Shown: positions 28,500-36,458 of the stretch, in pieces
Numbering within the stretch: the stretch's first letter is position 1
Layout: every line of letters starts with the position of its first letter
Origin: Persicimonas caeni
Lineage (GTDB): Bacteria; Myxococcota_A; Bradymonadia; Bradymonadales; Bradymonadaceae
NCBI RefSeq assembly: GCF_006517175.1
Contig: NZ_CP041186.1
Span: 3,313,074-3,377,073 of the forward strand
Length of the DNA stretch: 64,000 nucleotides
Direction of reading: 5' to 3'
The notes under the pieces: generated by a model
The model's input: only the letters and a program-made list of their open reading frames with translations
Database searches by the model: none
What the model was told of the DNA's origin: nothing
Made by a program: the position numbers and the translations under genes

Positions 28500-28610
28500 A
28501 GGTCGTCCTGGCTCCGTGCGCGAAGGGATCCCCAGTCGATTCTCAACCGAACGGTCACTATCCTACAAGGGAGGACACCATCGTTCAAGCCCAATAGAGC
28601 CCCCGACGGC

Positions 28611-30023
28611 TCAGCGAACCCGTCGGGACAAACCTTGCGCGCTCAAATTGGGGCGAGGGATGAAGATCGCGGCTTTGGGACCGGTATGATCTCGCTCCTC
28701 CGACTCGAAGAAACTGTCGGGGTTGCCCAATGATTCCACCTCGTTTTGCGAGTCGAGCGCAGCGAAGGGATCGTCGAAGACCTCCTCGGAGTCCAGCCCT
28801 CCCAGGGGGCTGTGAGTGAGGGCGGACGCACGGGCAGCCCGATCCGGGGATGGCGTGGCGCCGCCGAGCGCAAAGCCCAATCCGGGGGCGGTCTGCTCCA
28901 CTTCACGCACCTCCGGTTGATGGACGGCCGGCTGGTAGGGCGTGGAAGACGGCTCGGCCGTTTGCTCGGCATCAGCCAGCTGCGGCTCTTGGCGCAAAAT
29001 CGCATCGAGCTCGTCGATGATCTCGGACAGGTGGCCCGGCCGGGCCTCACGGCTCTTGGCGAGCATGCGGCTGATGAGATTTTGGACTGCCAACGGCACA
29101 TGGCCGGGCGCAACACGACGTACCGGAGGCGGCTCTTGGCGCACGTGCATGCGCAGCACCTCGATGACGTTGTTGCTCTCGAAGGGAGGCCGCCCGGTGA
29201 GCATCTGGAAGAAGAGCGCCCCCAGCGCGTAGATGTCGCTGCGACGATCGACCGGCTCGCCCAGCGCCTGCTCGGGGCTGGCGTACAGGGGCGTGCCTAC
29301 AAAGCCCTGGGTGACCTCGAGGCCGTCGTCCATCCAGACGATGCCAAAGTCGAGCACGTGGATGAACTCGTCACCCGAGGACAGTTGCTCGACCATGATG
29401 TTGGCCGGCTTGAGATCGCGGTGGATGAGGCCGACCTCGTGGGCTTCGTAGACGCCGTTGGCGATCTGGCGGAGCAAGCGGCAGGCGCGTCGCCAGTCCA
29501 GCCCGCCGTCGCGCGCCAGCAGCTTGTCGAGTGTCAGCCCCTGCACGTATTTCATGACCACGCCCACGCACGACTCGGTCAGCTCGAGCACCTCGTAGAA
29601 CGGCACGGTGTGTGGGTTGCCCAGCCGGCTGATCGCCTCGACCTCCCTGTCGAGCCGGGCGCGCACAAGCTGTGGATCTTTGCCGCTCTTGCACGCCCGC
29701 AGGTCGACGACCTTGACGGCGAAGCGCCGCGAGATGTTGAGCGACTCGGCCTCGTAGACCGTGGCCGTGGCGCCTTTGCCCAGACGGCGCGTGATCAAGT
29801 AGCGATCGGCCATGACCTGGCCCAACCACGGATCTCCGCTGTCGCACAGCCGCGGCCAGCCCTCCCGAGGCTGGTTGCGTCGGCACTCCACGCAACGTGG
29901 ATCTGCCGCATACACCACGCTCATGCACCGGCCACAGTAGTGCTGCGGCAGTCCTGGCGGTACCGTCGAATCTACGCCCCCACATGCTTGCGACTCCAGC
30001 ACGATTGGCTCTGCGCTGGTCAT
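28611..30023 (-). CDS. Ser/Thr kinase with N-terminal zinc ribbon
   Basis: 470 residues and paralogous to the kinase just downstream. The start ATG at 30023 has GGAGG six bases before it; a longer frame to 30185 lacks this. The Cys pairs at 30/33 and 44/47 form the ribbon, then the kinase domain (GKGATATV loop, FAVKVV lysine, HRDLKPAN, DFG, TPLYASPEQ) is complete and presumably active. The C-terminal tail is Glu/Ser-rich and ends with DSFFESEERDHTGPKAAIF, almost the same as the linker of the neighbouring kinase. No membrane segment is present. The two kinases differ mainly by the propeller of the second, suggesting tandem duplication with later domain gain or loss. Confidence 0.93.
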   Translation of the reverse strand: MTSAEPIVLESQACGGVDSTVPPGLPQHYCGRCMSVVYAADPRCVECRRNQPREGWPRLCDSGDPWLGQVMADRYLITRRLGKGATATVYEAESLNISRRFAVKVVDLRACKSGKDPQLVRARLDREVEAISRLGNPHTVPFYEVLELTESCVGVVMKYVQGLTLDKLLARDGGLDWRRACRLLRQIANGVYEAHEVGLIHRDLKPANIMVEQLSSGDEFIHVLDFGIVWMDDGLEVTQGFVGTPLYASPEQALGEPVDRRSDIYALGALFFQMLTGRPPFESNNVIEVLRMHVRQEPPPVRRVAPGHVPLAVQNLISRMLAKSREARPGHLSEIIDELDAILRQEPQLADAEQTAEPSSTPYQPAVHQPEVREVEQTAPGLGFALGGATPSPDRAARASALTHSPLGGLDSEEVFDDPFAALDSQNEVESLGNPDSFFESEERDHTGPKAAIFIPRPNLSAQGLSRRVR

Positions 30024-30317
30024 AGAAGTCCTCCGTGCTCGTTCTCCCGAGGCGACACCGCCGCCTCGCGATCCCCGTGAACGCTCCCGGTTTTCGGCTC
30101 GTACTCCCCGTTCGCTCGAAATGAACACCCCGTGTGATTGCAACCCCTGCAATCGTCCCCGAATGACTGGCACAAGGCCGCCCAACCTGACGGTCGGTGA
30201 CCGGCACAGCTACTGCGTGGCGTGTTCCCCTGATGGAATATCGTCTATGAAACAAGGTAGGCACCAGCCGCACCTTTTGAAGTACGGCCGGCGCAAAAAG
30301 GCGAGATCGATTCAGCG

Positions 30318-32078
30318 TTACCGGCGAGTGAGGTTGCCGGCGGAGACGACGACCTCGAGGCGGAAGCCCTGCAGGCGTTCGAACCAGCGCGCCTCATTCC
30401 ACTTGATGGTCACGCCCTCGTCTCGGGCCGAACACGGCTCGAACCCGTACACGTTCGGGTCGACCACACATCCGTTGGGCGCCATCTGCGAGTCGATGCT
30501 GTCAGCCAGGCAATACTCGTGGTCCTGCAGATCGGCGAAGCTTCGCTCCTTCGGGTACATGCGCACCTGGATGGCGTTGTCGCAGAAGTACTGGTCGACA
30601 CGCCCGAATTGGGAGCACTGGCCGGCGCCGGCGTCGAACGGAAAGCTCGGGCAGGAGGTATCCGACGGTCCCTGGCAGCTCACCGGCATCTGGGTGATGC
30701 ACTGCTCGACGGCGCCAACGATGGTGGTGGCGATCCCTTTCATATGACCGCTGAACTCATCGGGATTACACACTAGACCGGGCATGAACTCGCCCTGCGG
30801 CTTCGGGTAGATGCGATCGCCGTCAAAGGAACGCAGAAACGCCTCGTAGCGATCGCCCGAGTAGGCCGTCCCGAAGGTCTCGGGGTTCGAGCAAGACGGT
30901 TCCTTTTTGAGGCTTTCGGGAGGCTGTTCGCACAGTTGGAACGTCGACGGATCTGCTTCCGGATAATTGGCGGTCGCCCCATAGCGCTTCGAGTTGGCGT
31001 GCAACGAGGCGACGACGATGTTGCGAGGGTCGAAGTCGTCAGGCTCGACTCCTTTCGAGCCGGCCACGTTGGCCACCAACTCTGCGGCGAGCGCGTCGGG
31101 GGCGATCAGCGGCGACTCGTCGGCGAATTTCGGGTGGTTGGCAAGTGCACAGTTGAGGTCGGAGCATTCGTCGAGCGAGCCGTCATGGCTGCAGTCGTTC
31201 TCGTCGGTCAAAAAGATCGCCGCGAACTGCGCGTTCTCGCGCAGCAGGCCGTGATTGGGAGCCTCCGCGTCGACGGGGTTCTCGACCGTGCCGCCGGTCA
31301 TCTCCGGAGAGACCGCGAGGTTGACTGCCGACAAGCCCTTTTCAATCGCCCAGCCACTCGTCCCCACGAAGCTCATGCACGCAAAGTCGTCCATCAGCTT
31401 CTGGCGATCGATCAGCCCGTCTTCGCCCTGGTACCTCGAGTCGGAAGCGCGCAGCACCTTGGGAATGTCGCGATAAGGCGACTCACCATTTGTCGCGGTG
31501 GGAAATAGCGACTTGATGGTCGTGGCGCAGTCTCTCGTATCGAGGGCGCAAGCAATCGTGTCGTCGTCGACCTCGAGCAGGCTCTGCCAGCGCGACGGGT
31601 CTTTGGTGCACGCGATCGCCGCCTCGATATTCTTGCGGATCGGCTCGTAGCCATCGGTCGGGATGGATGGGTCACCCTCGTCACCCGAACAGCCCTGATA
31701 GGAGCCGGGAATGGGCTGCGGCGTCGATTGGAGCCGACCAGGCAGTGCCACCACGTCTTGGTTGAACATGCGCATCTGCGTGGTGGTCACACCGATATGA
31801 AAGTCGATATTGCGCGCGGTGAACTCTTCGATAAAAGAGTCGAATTCGTCACGCAGCGCCTCTTGCTCCTGACACATCGACCCGGAATTATCGATCACCC
31901 ACAGGATATCGACCTTCTCGGGCTCGGTGGCCGGCGGCTCCGGGAAAATGTCTACAATCCCGTCGGTATTGGCGAGTTCGACCGGGTGCTCGTTGCACGC
32001 GGTAACGAGCCCTGCACCAGCGACAACCAAGCATCCAGCAGCGAGCATCCAGCGAGTTCTGTGCGACCGAGCAGACAT
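30318..32078 (-). CDS. VWA-domain lipoprotein, copy 1
   Basis: The signal peptide ends in VTAC (Cys28), so this is a lipoprotein. A vWA domain follows at once with the MIDAS motif DNSGSM (63-68). It is interrupted by large Cys-rich insertions and continues with AAIFLTDENDCS and NIVVASLHA. Near the C-terminus FADLQDHEYC and SIDSQMAPNGC are shared with the paralogue at 32393. About 20 cysteines suggest disulfides, fitting a periplasmic or surface protein. Related lipoproteins are frequent in Myxococcota and Bradymonadales; their role is unknown, possibly adhesion or metal-dependent binding. Start ATG 32078 is preceded by GGGGGA. No conserved operon partner except its paralogue. Confidence 0.85.
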   Translation of the reverse strand: MSARSHRTRWMLAAGCLVVAGAGLVTACNEHPVELANTDGIVDIFPEPPATEPEKVDILWVIDNSGSMCQEQEALRDEFDSFIEEFTARNIDFHIGVTTTQMRMFNQDVVALPGRLQSTPQPIPGSYQGCSGDEGDPSIPTDGYEPIRKNIEAAIACTKDPSRWQSLLEVDDDTIACALDTRDCATTIKSLFPTATNGESPYRDIPKVLRASDSRYQGEDGLIDRQKLMDDFACMSFVGTSGWAIEKGLSAVNLAVSPEMTGGTVENPVDAEAPNHGLLRENAQFAAIFLTDENDCSHDGSLDECSDLNCALANHPKFADESPLIAPDALAAELVANVAGSKGVEPDDFDPRNIVVASLHANSKRYGATANYPEADPSTFQLCEQPPESLKKEPSCSNPETFGTAYSGDRYEAFLRSFDGDRIYPKPQGEFMPGLVCNPDEFSGHMKGIATTIVGAVEQCITQMPVSCQGPSDTSCPSFPFDAGAGQCSQFGRVDQYFCDNAIQVRMYPKERSFADLQDHEYCLADSIDSQMAPNGCVVDPNVYGFEPCSARDEGVTIKWNEARWFERLQGFRLEVVVSAGNLTRR

Positions 32079-32321
32079 ATGTCCCCCACGGGAAATAAAG
32101 TAAAGTTAGGCCCTCATTCTAACAGCCAGATTGCGCAACGCAATGAGGTCACCAAGAAAGTGATTCGCGTGTAAGGAGTCGGACCGAGGCACGGCGAGAT
32201 GATTTTGCCGGGGTCGAAGCCGACAAACGCAGCCGATGCGGGTAGCATCGTCGAGTATTGGCGGCGAAGAGACCGGTAAAATCAGCCGGCGATGCCGACA
32301 GGAGACTTCTTACACGCGAAT

Positions 32322-32369
32322 CAAAAAAAGTAGAGCCCCGGCCGACCTCAACAAGGTCGACCGGGGCTC
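32322..32369 (-). terminator. Intrinsic terminator for the second VWA gene
   Basis: GAGCCCCGG and CCGGGGCTC form a strong stem with a 19-base interior (GTCGAC/GTCGGC extension), followed on the minus strand by a T-run (CTACTTTTTTT). It lies 24 bases after the stop of the VWA lipoprotein gene at 32393. Confidence 0.9.
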
Positions 32370-32392
32370 GATGCGTCGCGACGTGCTACGGC

Positions 32393-34264
32393 TTAGTTGG
32401 TGGTCTCCGAGCCGTTATTCGACGCGCTGTCGTCGGTCTCGGGGAGCAGCGTGTAGACGAGCTCGACCTCGTAGCCCGACAGGGTGTTGAAGTAGCGGTC
32501 GTCGGTCCACGTCAGGTTGATGGCCAACTCGGGCGCGCCCGGGCAGGCGCTGATGGCGTACTTGTCACGCTTGATGACGCAGCCGCCCGGGGTCATGCTC
32601 GAGTCGATGCTCTCGGGGATGCAGTACTCGTGGTTCTGCAGGTCGGCGAAGGTCTTGTCGCCGTCATCCTTGCCCGGGTACAGCCGAAGCTGCAGGCCGC
32701 TGTTGCAGTACGAAGTGTTCGGCTTCTGGCCGAAGGGCAGGCACTCGGGGGTGCCGCCGCCGAAGGCAAACGCCGGACACTGGTCGCTCGAATCACACGC
32801 GTAGGGCACCTGGTAGATGCACTGCGAGACCGAGCCGGCGATGGTGCGACCCAGACTCTCCAGGGTGTTGGCGATCTCACCCGGGCGGCAAATCAGGCCG
32901 TCCATGTAGGTGTTCGGGTTGTCCGGGATCTTCGGGAAGACCTGCTCGGGATCGAATTGGCGAAGGAAGCGCTCGTAGCGGTCACCGCTGTACGCCGTAC
33001 CGAAGGTAGTGTTGCACGAGGTCTGCTCGCCTCGGCCTTCCGGGTCCGGCCGCTCCTGCATCCCCTTGCATTCCTGCGGGGTCAAAGGCTGGCCGTCGGG
33101 GTAGTTGACGCCGTAGCGCTTCCAGCGCCCGTGAATCGACGCGGCGATCACCGAGTCGTTCTCGACGTCGTAGCCCTTGGAGGCGGTCAAGTTCTGCTTG
33201 AGGCTGTCGGCCAAGTCCGCCGCCGGAATCAGCGGCGAGTTCTCCAGGCCGGGAGCGTTGGCGAACGCGCAAATCTGGCCCGAGCACGTCGTGCCTTCGA
33301 ACTCCTCTTCGTCGGCGAAATGCTCGTACTGGCCCGACTGGCTGCAGTCGGTCTCGTCGGTCACGAAGATGACGGCGAATTTGGCCGCGTCTCGCAAAAA
33401 GCCGTGGTTGGGGGCATCTTTGTCCGTCGGCTCATCAAGGGTACCGCCGGTCATCTCCGGCGAGACGGCTTTGACCGCGGCCGCCAGGCCCTTCTCGATG
33501 GAGTAGCCGCGCGTGCCCACAAGGCTCATACAGGCGAAGTCTTTGCGCAGGCCCTCGACGTCGAGGTTGCCGGCATCGTCTCGGTAGTCACCGAATCGGA
33601 GCACCTTGGGGATATCGCGATAGGGCGACTCCGTGGCGGGCATGCCCGCGTACGGCTGGGTGCCGTCGGGCGCGGTCGGGAACATCTCGTGGGGCTCGCC
33701 ACAGGAGCGGTCCAAGTGGCAGGCGATATCGTCATCGCTGATGCTCTTGAGGCCCTGCCATTGCGACGGATCTTTGGTGCAATCATCGACCGCGACCGCC
33801 AACGCCTCGCGAATCGGCTTGTAGCCGTCCATCGCGTCGTTGGGATCTTCGGGGTCATCATCCGAGCCGTGACACGTCGGGATATAGGTCGGCACCGGCT
33901 GGGGCATCGACTGCAGGTGACCCGGTCGCGCCACCGTCTCCAGCGGATAGATATCCTTCATGTGCGTGGTCGTCACGCCGATGTGGAAATCGATGTTCTG
34001 GTCGCTGATTTGCGTGATGAACTGCTGGAAGTTATCGCGCAGCGCACCCTGCTCCTCACACATCGACCCGGAGTTGTCGATCACCCACAGGATGTCGACG
34101 GCGGCCGCCGAATCCGGCGAGCGCTCCTCGTGTACCGAGATGGCTCCGGTCGCCTGAGCGAACTCGACCGGGTGCGAGTTGCACGCGCCCAAAAGTCCCG
34201 AGGTCGCCACCACGGTCAACCCCAAGACCGCGCTCCACCGAAGAGTATTGAAATCCTGCTTCAT
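32393..34264 (-). CDS. VWA-domain lipoprotein, copy 2
   Basis: 623 residues with the same layout as the gene at 30318: lipobox LGAC with Cys28, and MIDAS DNSGSM at residues 63-68, at the identical distance from the lipid Cys. It continues with FADLQNHEYC and SIDSSMTPGGC as in copy 1. The insert between is longer and less conserved. AGGGGG lies 7 bases before the ATG, a good ribosome site. The promoter must lie in the ~370 bases upstream, which also hold a five-run G-quadruplex motif and an inverted repeat. Both copies probably bind divalent metal through the MIDAS site. The ligand is unknown. Confidence 0.85.
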   Translation of the reverse strand: MKQDFNTLRWSAVLGLTVVATSGLLGACNSHPVEFAQATGAISVHEERSPDSAAAVDILWVIDNSGSMCEEQGALRDNFQQFITQISDQNIDFHIGVTTTHMKDIYPLETVARPGHLQSMPQPVPTYIPTCHGSDDDPEDPNDAMDGYKPIREALAVAVDDCTKDPSQWQGLKSISDDDIACHLDRSCGEPHEMFPTAPDGTQPYAGMPATESPYRDIPKVLRFGDYRDDAGNLDVEGLRKDFACMSLVGTRGYSIEKGLAAAVKAVSPEMTGGTLDEPTDKDAPNHGFLRDAAKFAVIFVTDETDCSQSGQYEHFADEEEFEGTTCSGQICAFANAPGLENSPLIPAADLADSLKQNLTASKGYDVENDSVIAASIHGRWKRYGVNYPDGQPLTPQECKGMQERPDPEGRGEQTSCNTTFGTAYSGDRYERFLRQFDPEQVFPKIPDNPNTYMDGLICRPGEIANTLESLGRTIAGSVSQCIYQVPYACDSSDQCPAFAFGGGTPECLPFGQKPNTSYCNSGLQLRLYPGKDDGDKTFADLQNHEYCIPESIDSSMTPGGCVIKRDKYAISACPGAPELAINLTWTDDRYFNTLSGYEVELVYTLLPETDDSASNNGSETTN

Positions 34265-34356
34265 TCAAAGCCCCCTGGAAAAAATCCAGCGTTCAGGTGT
34301 CATTTGCGTCAGATTGACAGCAGTTAAGGTATAAGAAACAGGCGGGTGTGTCTACT

Positions 34357-34390
34357 GGGGGGCGGGGGCTGGGGGTTGGGGGGTTGGGGG
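34357..34390 (+). other. Strong G-quadruplex motif
   Basis: Five runs of five or six G on the plus strand with loops of C, CT, TT and TT. It lies 93-126 bases upstream of the VWA gene (transcribed the other way), so the C-rich strand is the coding strand of that gene. Such a motif could affect replication or promoter opening. It is in a 374-base gap with no gene. Confidence 0.6.
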
Positions 34391-34399
34391 CATCCCCGC

Positions 34400-34543
34400 G
34401 AACGTGCACGTGCACGTGAACCTGAACGGCCTTTTCAACTGCAATGAGACCAACTTATTGACTGCCTGACGTCTTCGCCTTCGCCGCTCGCCTTGCTCCT
34501 TTTACTGCCGTTCACGTGCACGTGCGCGTTCAGGTTCACGGGG
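34400..34543. repeat. Inverted repeat with CACGTGCACGTGAAC arms
   Basis: The left arm (34400-34430) and right arm (34507-34543) share GTGCACGTG and GTTCAGGTTCAC in opposite orientation. The spacer is ordinary sequence without a gene. The arms themselves are internally palindromic, so small hairpins would compete with the large one. Confidence 0.55.
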
Positions 34544-34564
34544 CTGGGGGCCGCCCCAAAAACG

Positions 34565-34602
34565 CAAAAAGCCACCCTCACCGAGACGTGAGGGTGGCTT
34601 TC
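34565..34602 (-). terminator. Terminator of the rpsR/rpmG transcript
   Basis: AAAGCCACCCTCAC pairs with GTGAGGGTGGCTTT around a short loop, then the minus strand continues TTTTGCG. It starts 37 bases after the rpsR stop codon. Confidence 0.9.
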
Positions 34603-34638
34603 TGCCGAGGCCGAGGGCCTCCAGTCTGTTGCTTCAGA

Positions 34639-34887
34639 TCACGACTTGTGGGTCGTGTACGGAAGCAGGGCAATCTGGCGAGACCGAAGGATGGCCTGGC
34701 GCAGTTTGCGCTGGTTCTTGGCGCTGACGCCGGTGATGCGCGCCGGCAAAATTTTGCCGGTGGTCGTCAAGAAGAGCTTCAGGAGCTCCGGGTTCTTGTA
34801 GTCGATGCGCCACGAGGGGTTCTCGTCGAACGGATCGATCTTGCGACGACGACGCCAGTTGATGCGGCCGTACTTGCTGCGAGCCAT
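34639..34887 (-). CDS. rpsR: Small-subunit ribosomal protein bS18
   Basis: 82 residues. bS18 binds bS6 on the 30S platform. Diagnostic segments are [18 protein letters not shown] and [17 protein letters not shown]. The basic N-terminus (WRRRRKID) lacks cysteines, so it is the zinc-free form. The start ATG has AAGGAG seven bases upstream. It directly follows rpmG on the same strand (11-base gap), and the pair ends at the hairpin near 34565. Elsewhere it usually sits with rpsF, ssb and rplI; these are not here. Confidence 0.98.
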   Translation of the reverse strand: MARSKYGRINWRRRRKIDPFDENPSWRIDYKNPELLKLFLTTTGKILPARITGVSAKNQRKLRQAILRSRQIALLPYTTHKS

Positions 34888-34898
34888 TGGAAATCTCC

Positions 34899-35054
34899 TT
34901 ACTTGATTTTTTCTTCGACGAACTCGACGTGCTTGCGCACTACGGGGTCGTACTTCTTCATTTTCAGCTTGTCCGGGTTCTTACGCTTGTTCTTGGTGGT
35001 CGTGTAGTAGTACCCGGTACCAGCCGACGAAACGAGTTTGATTTTTTCCCGCAT
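34899..35054 (-). CDS. rpmG: Large-subunit ribosomal protein bL33
   Basis: 51 residues with [13 protein letters not shown] and [14 protein letters not shown], the bL33 hallmarks. It has no cysteines, so it is the zinc-independent (C-minus) type often used under zinc limitation. The ATG at 35054 has AGGAGG at ideal distance; a longer frame to 35177 is rejected. It precedes rpsR in one transcript. Confidence 0.97.
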   Translation of the reverse strand: MREKIKLVSSAGTGYYYTTTKNKRKNPDKLKMKKYDPVVRKHVEFVEEKIK

Positions 35055-35201
35055 ATCTTCCTCCTGCACCACCTCAGGGGTGGGGCGAACTCTCCAAAAT
35101 CGTTGCTGAACCCGCACCGCGTGCGGCACGAGCGCTGCGAGGCGCAAGACGTTAAGGCAAAACCGTCGGTCTTGCAAGACTATTTGTCTTCTGGGGTTTT
35201 C

Positions 35202-35432
35202 TCAGACTTTTTGAGCCGGAAAACCTTGCTTTTTGAGCTCGTACAACGTGGCGTGAAAGGTGTCCGAGTCGGTGTCGACCGGCTCGTCGGTGGCGATGAT
35301 CGCGGTACCATTGTCCACGCTGACGTCGATATCGTCTTTGTCCAAGCCCAGGTTCTTGCTGATGATCGTGCGCACCGAGTTGGCGCAGCCGCCACAGCTC
35401 ATGCCCGAGACGAGGATTTTGAGTTCTTTCAT
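35202..35432 (-). CDS. Heavy-metal-associated (HMA) domain protein, CopZ-like
   Basis: 76-residue single HMA domain. The metal-binding loop GMSCGGCANSV holds the two Cys that carry Cu(I) or another soft metal, and the rest has the beta-alpha-beta pattern (VDNGTAIIAT, FHATLYELKKQGF). CopZ-like proteins ferry copper to P-type ATPases, but no copper ATPase or regulator is near, so the metal is uncertain. GAGGAA precedes the ATG. It lies upstream of the rpmG/rpsR pair on the same strand, 147 bases away, and may be transcribed with it. Confidence 0.9.
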   Translation of the reverse strand: MKELKILVSGMSCGGCANSVRTIISKNLGLDKDDIDVSVDNGTAIIATDEPVDTDSDTFHATLYELKKQGFPAQKV

Positions 35433-35477
35433 ATTGGGTTCCTCAGGGAGTTTAATTTTTTAAATTCATTGCTTTGC

Positions 35478-35635
35478 GACGCCCCCCATCCGCCCTCCGC
35501 TTCGCTTCGGGCACCTTCCCCGCGGGGAAGGGCTGCCTTGGCGCGCCCGAGCCACATAGATTCTGGCGACAGCATCCCTTCCCTCGGGGGAAGGTGGCTC
35601 GCGCGCAGTTTCGCGCGAGGCGGATGGGGGGCACC
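35478..35635. repeat. Palindromic repeat with CCCCCCATCCG ends, copy 1
   Basis: The left end GACGCCCCCCATCCG and right end CGGATGGGGGGC are inverted; inner arms (GCACCTTCCCC against GGGGAAGGTG) continue the palindrome. The centre holds a ~35-bp unpaired part. A second full copy lies at 56259 and a half copy at 50951. Confidence 0.75.
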
Positions 35636-35678
35636 GCATACCTACGCGCCCCAAACATGAATCCCCAATCCACCCACG

Positions 35679-36458
35679 TCAACGCCTGTCGGCCGGCAAG
35701 CCTTCCACCCGCCACTGATCGCCCTCGCGCCACGCCTCTTGGACGCGCTCACCGTCGCGAAACGCGCACACGTGCGCCTCGTCGGTGTGAATGAGCACCC
35801 AATCGACGAAGCCGCAGCAGATCGAGCCCGTGTTGACGTACAACCCGCCGTCGACGGGCACCAGCCGAAGCAAGTGCGAGTGACCCGAGATGACGATGTC
35901 GAGACCTTCGGTGTCGATGAGCTCGCGCGCGCCGCGCAGCGAGCGATCGGGTCCGGGTTTGGTGGTGCTCTTGGTGTGCAAGACGCGATCGACGACCAAG
36001 GGCACCCCGCCCATGGCGCCGGCGACCGCGTCGAGGCCGAGGCGATCGAACCAGCCGGCCACGTAGTTGGCCGTGGGGGCGAGCGCAGGAAGCTTTTTGA
36101 GCGGCATGTCCCACTGGTGGCCGTGGCGCGCCAAGATGCGAAGTCCGTCGGCGTGGAAAAAGCGCTCCTCGGGGACGCCGGTGCGGCACAATTGGCCGTC
36201 GTGGTTGCCGAAGATCCAGTCGTAGCCTTCCAGCCGATCCACGACCTGGGGAAACTCGTCGCGCACACCTTCGATGATCGATCGCCACCCGCCGGGCAGC
36301 TTGGGTCGGTCGAGATCAAAGAGATCGCCGCCGACCAAAACCCGGTCGGCGACGGCTTCGATCTCGTCGAATAAGTCGAGCAGCGCGGCGCGAGGCGCCG
36401 TGCATCGATTCGACGCCCCCGGCGCCAGATGCAGATCCGAAATGACGGCTAATTTCAC
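35679..36458 (-). CDS. Calcineurin-like metallophosphoesterase
   Basis: 259 residues. Motifs of the two-metal phosphoesterase fold are complete: SDLHL, GGDLFDLD, GNHDGQL, RHGHQWD and SGHSHLLR. It resembles UDP-2,3-diacylglucosamine pyrophosphatase-like (LpxH-related) enzymes, but specificity cannot be read. It starts at a GTG whose bases overlap the TGA of the upstream choice-of-anchor lipoprotein gene (GTGA), so the two are coupled. No signal peptide, hence cytoplasmic. Confidence 0.88.
   Translation of the reverse strand: MKLAVISDLHLAPGASNRCTAPRAALLDLFDEIEAVADRVLVGGDLFDLDRPKLPGGWRSIIEGVRDEFPQVVDRLEGYDWIFGNHDGQLCRTGVPEERFFHADGLRILARHGHQWDMPLKKLPALAPTANYVAGWFDRLGLDAVAGAMGGVPLVVDRVLHTKSTTKPGPDRSLRGARELIDTEGLDIVISGHSHLLRLVPVDGGLYVNTGSICCGFVDWVLIHTDEAHVCAFRDGERVQEAWREGDQWRVEGLPADRR

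Noticed and set aside
32258-34327. Plus-strand frame over the second VWA gene
   Set aside because: Shadow of a lipoprotein gene with lipobox, MIDAS and terminator.
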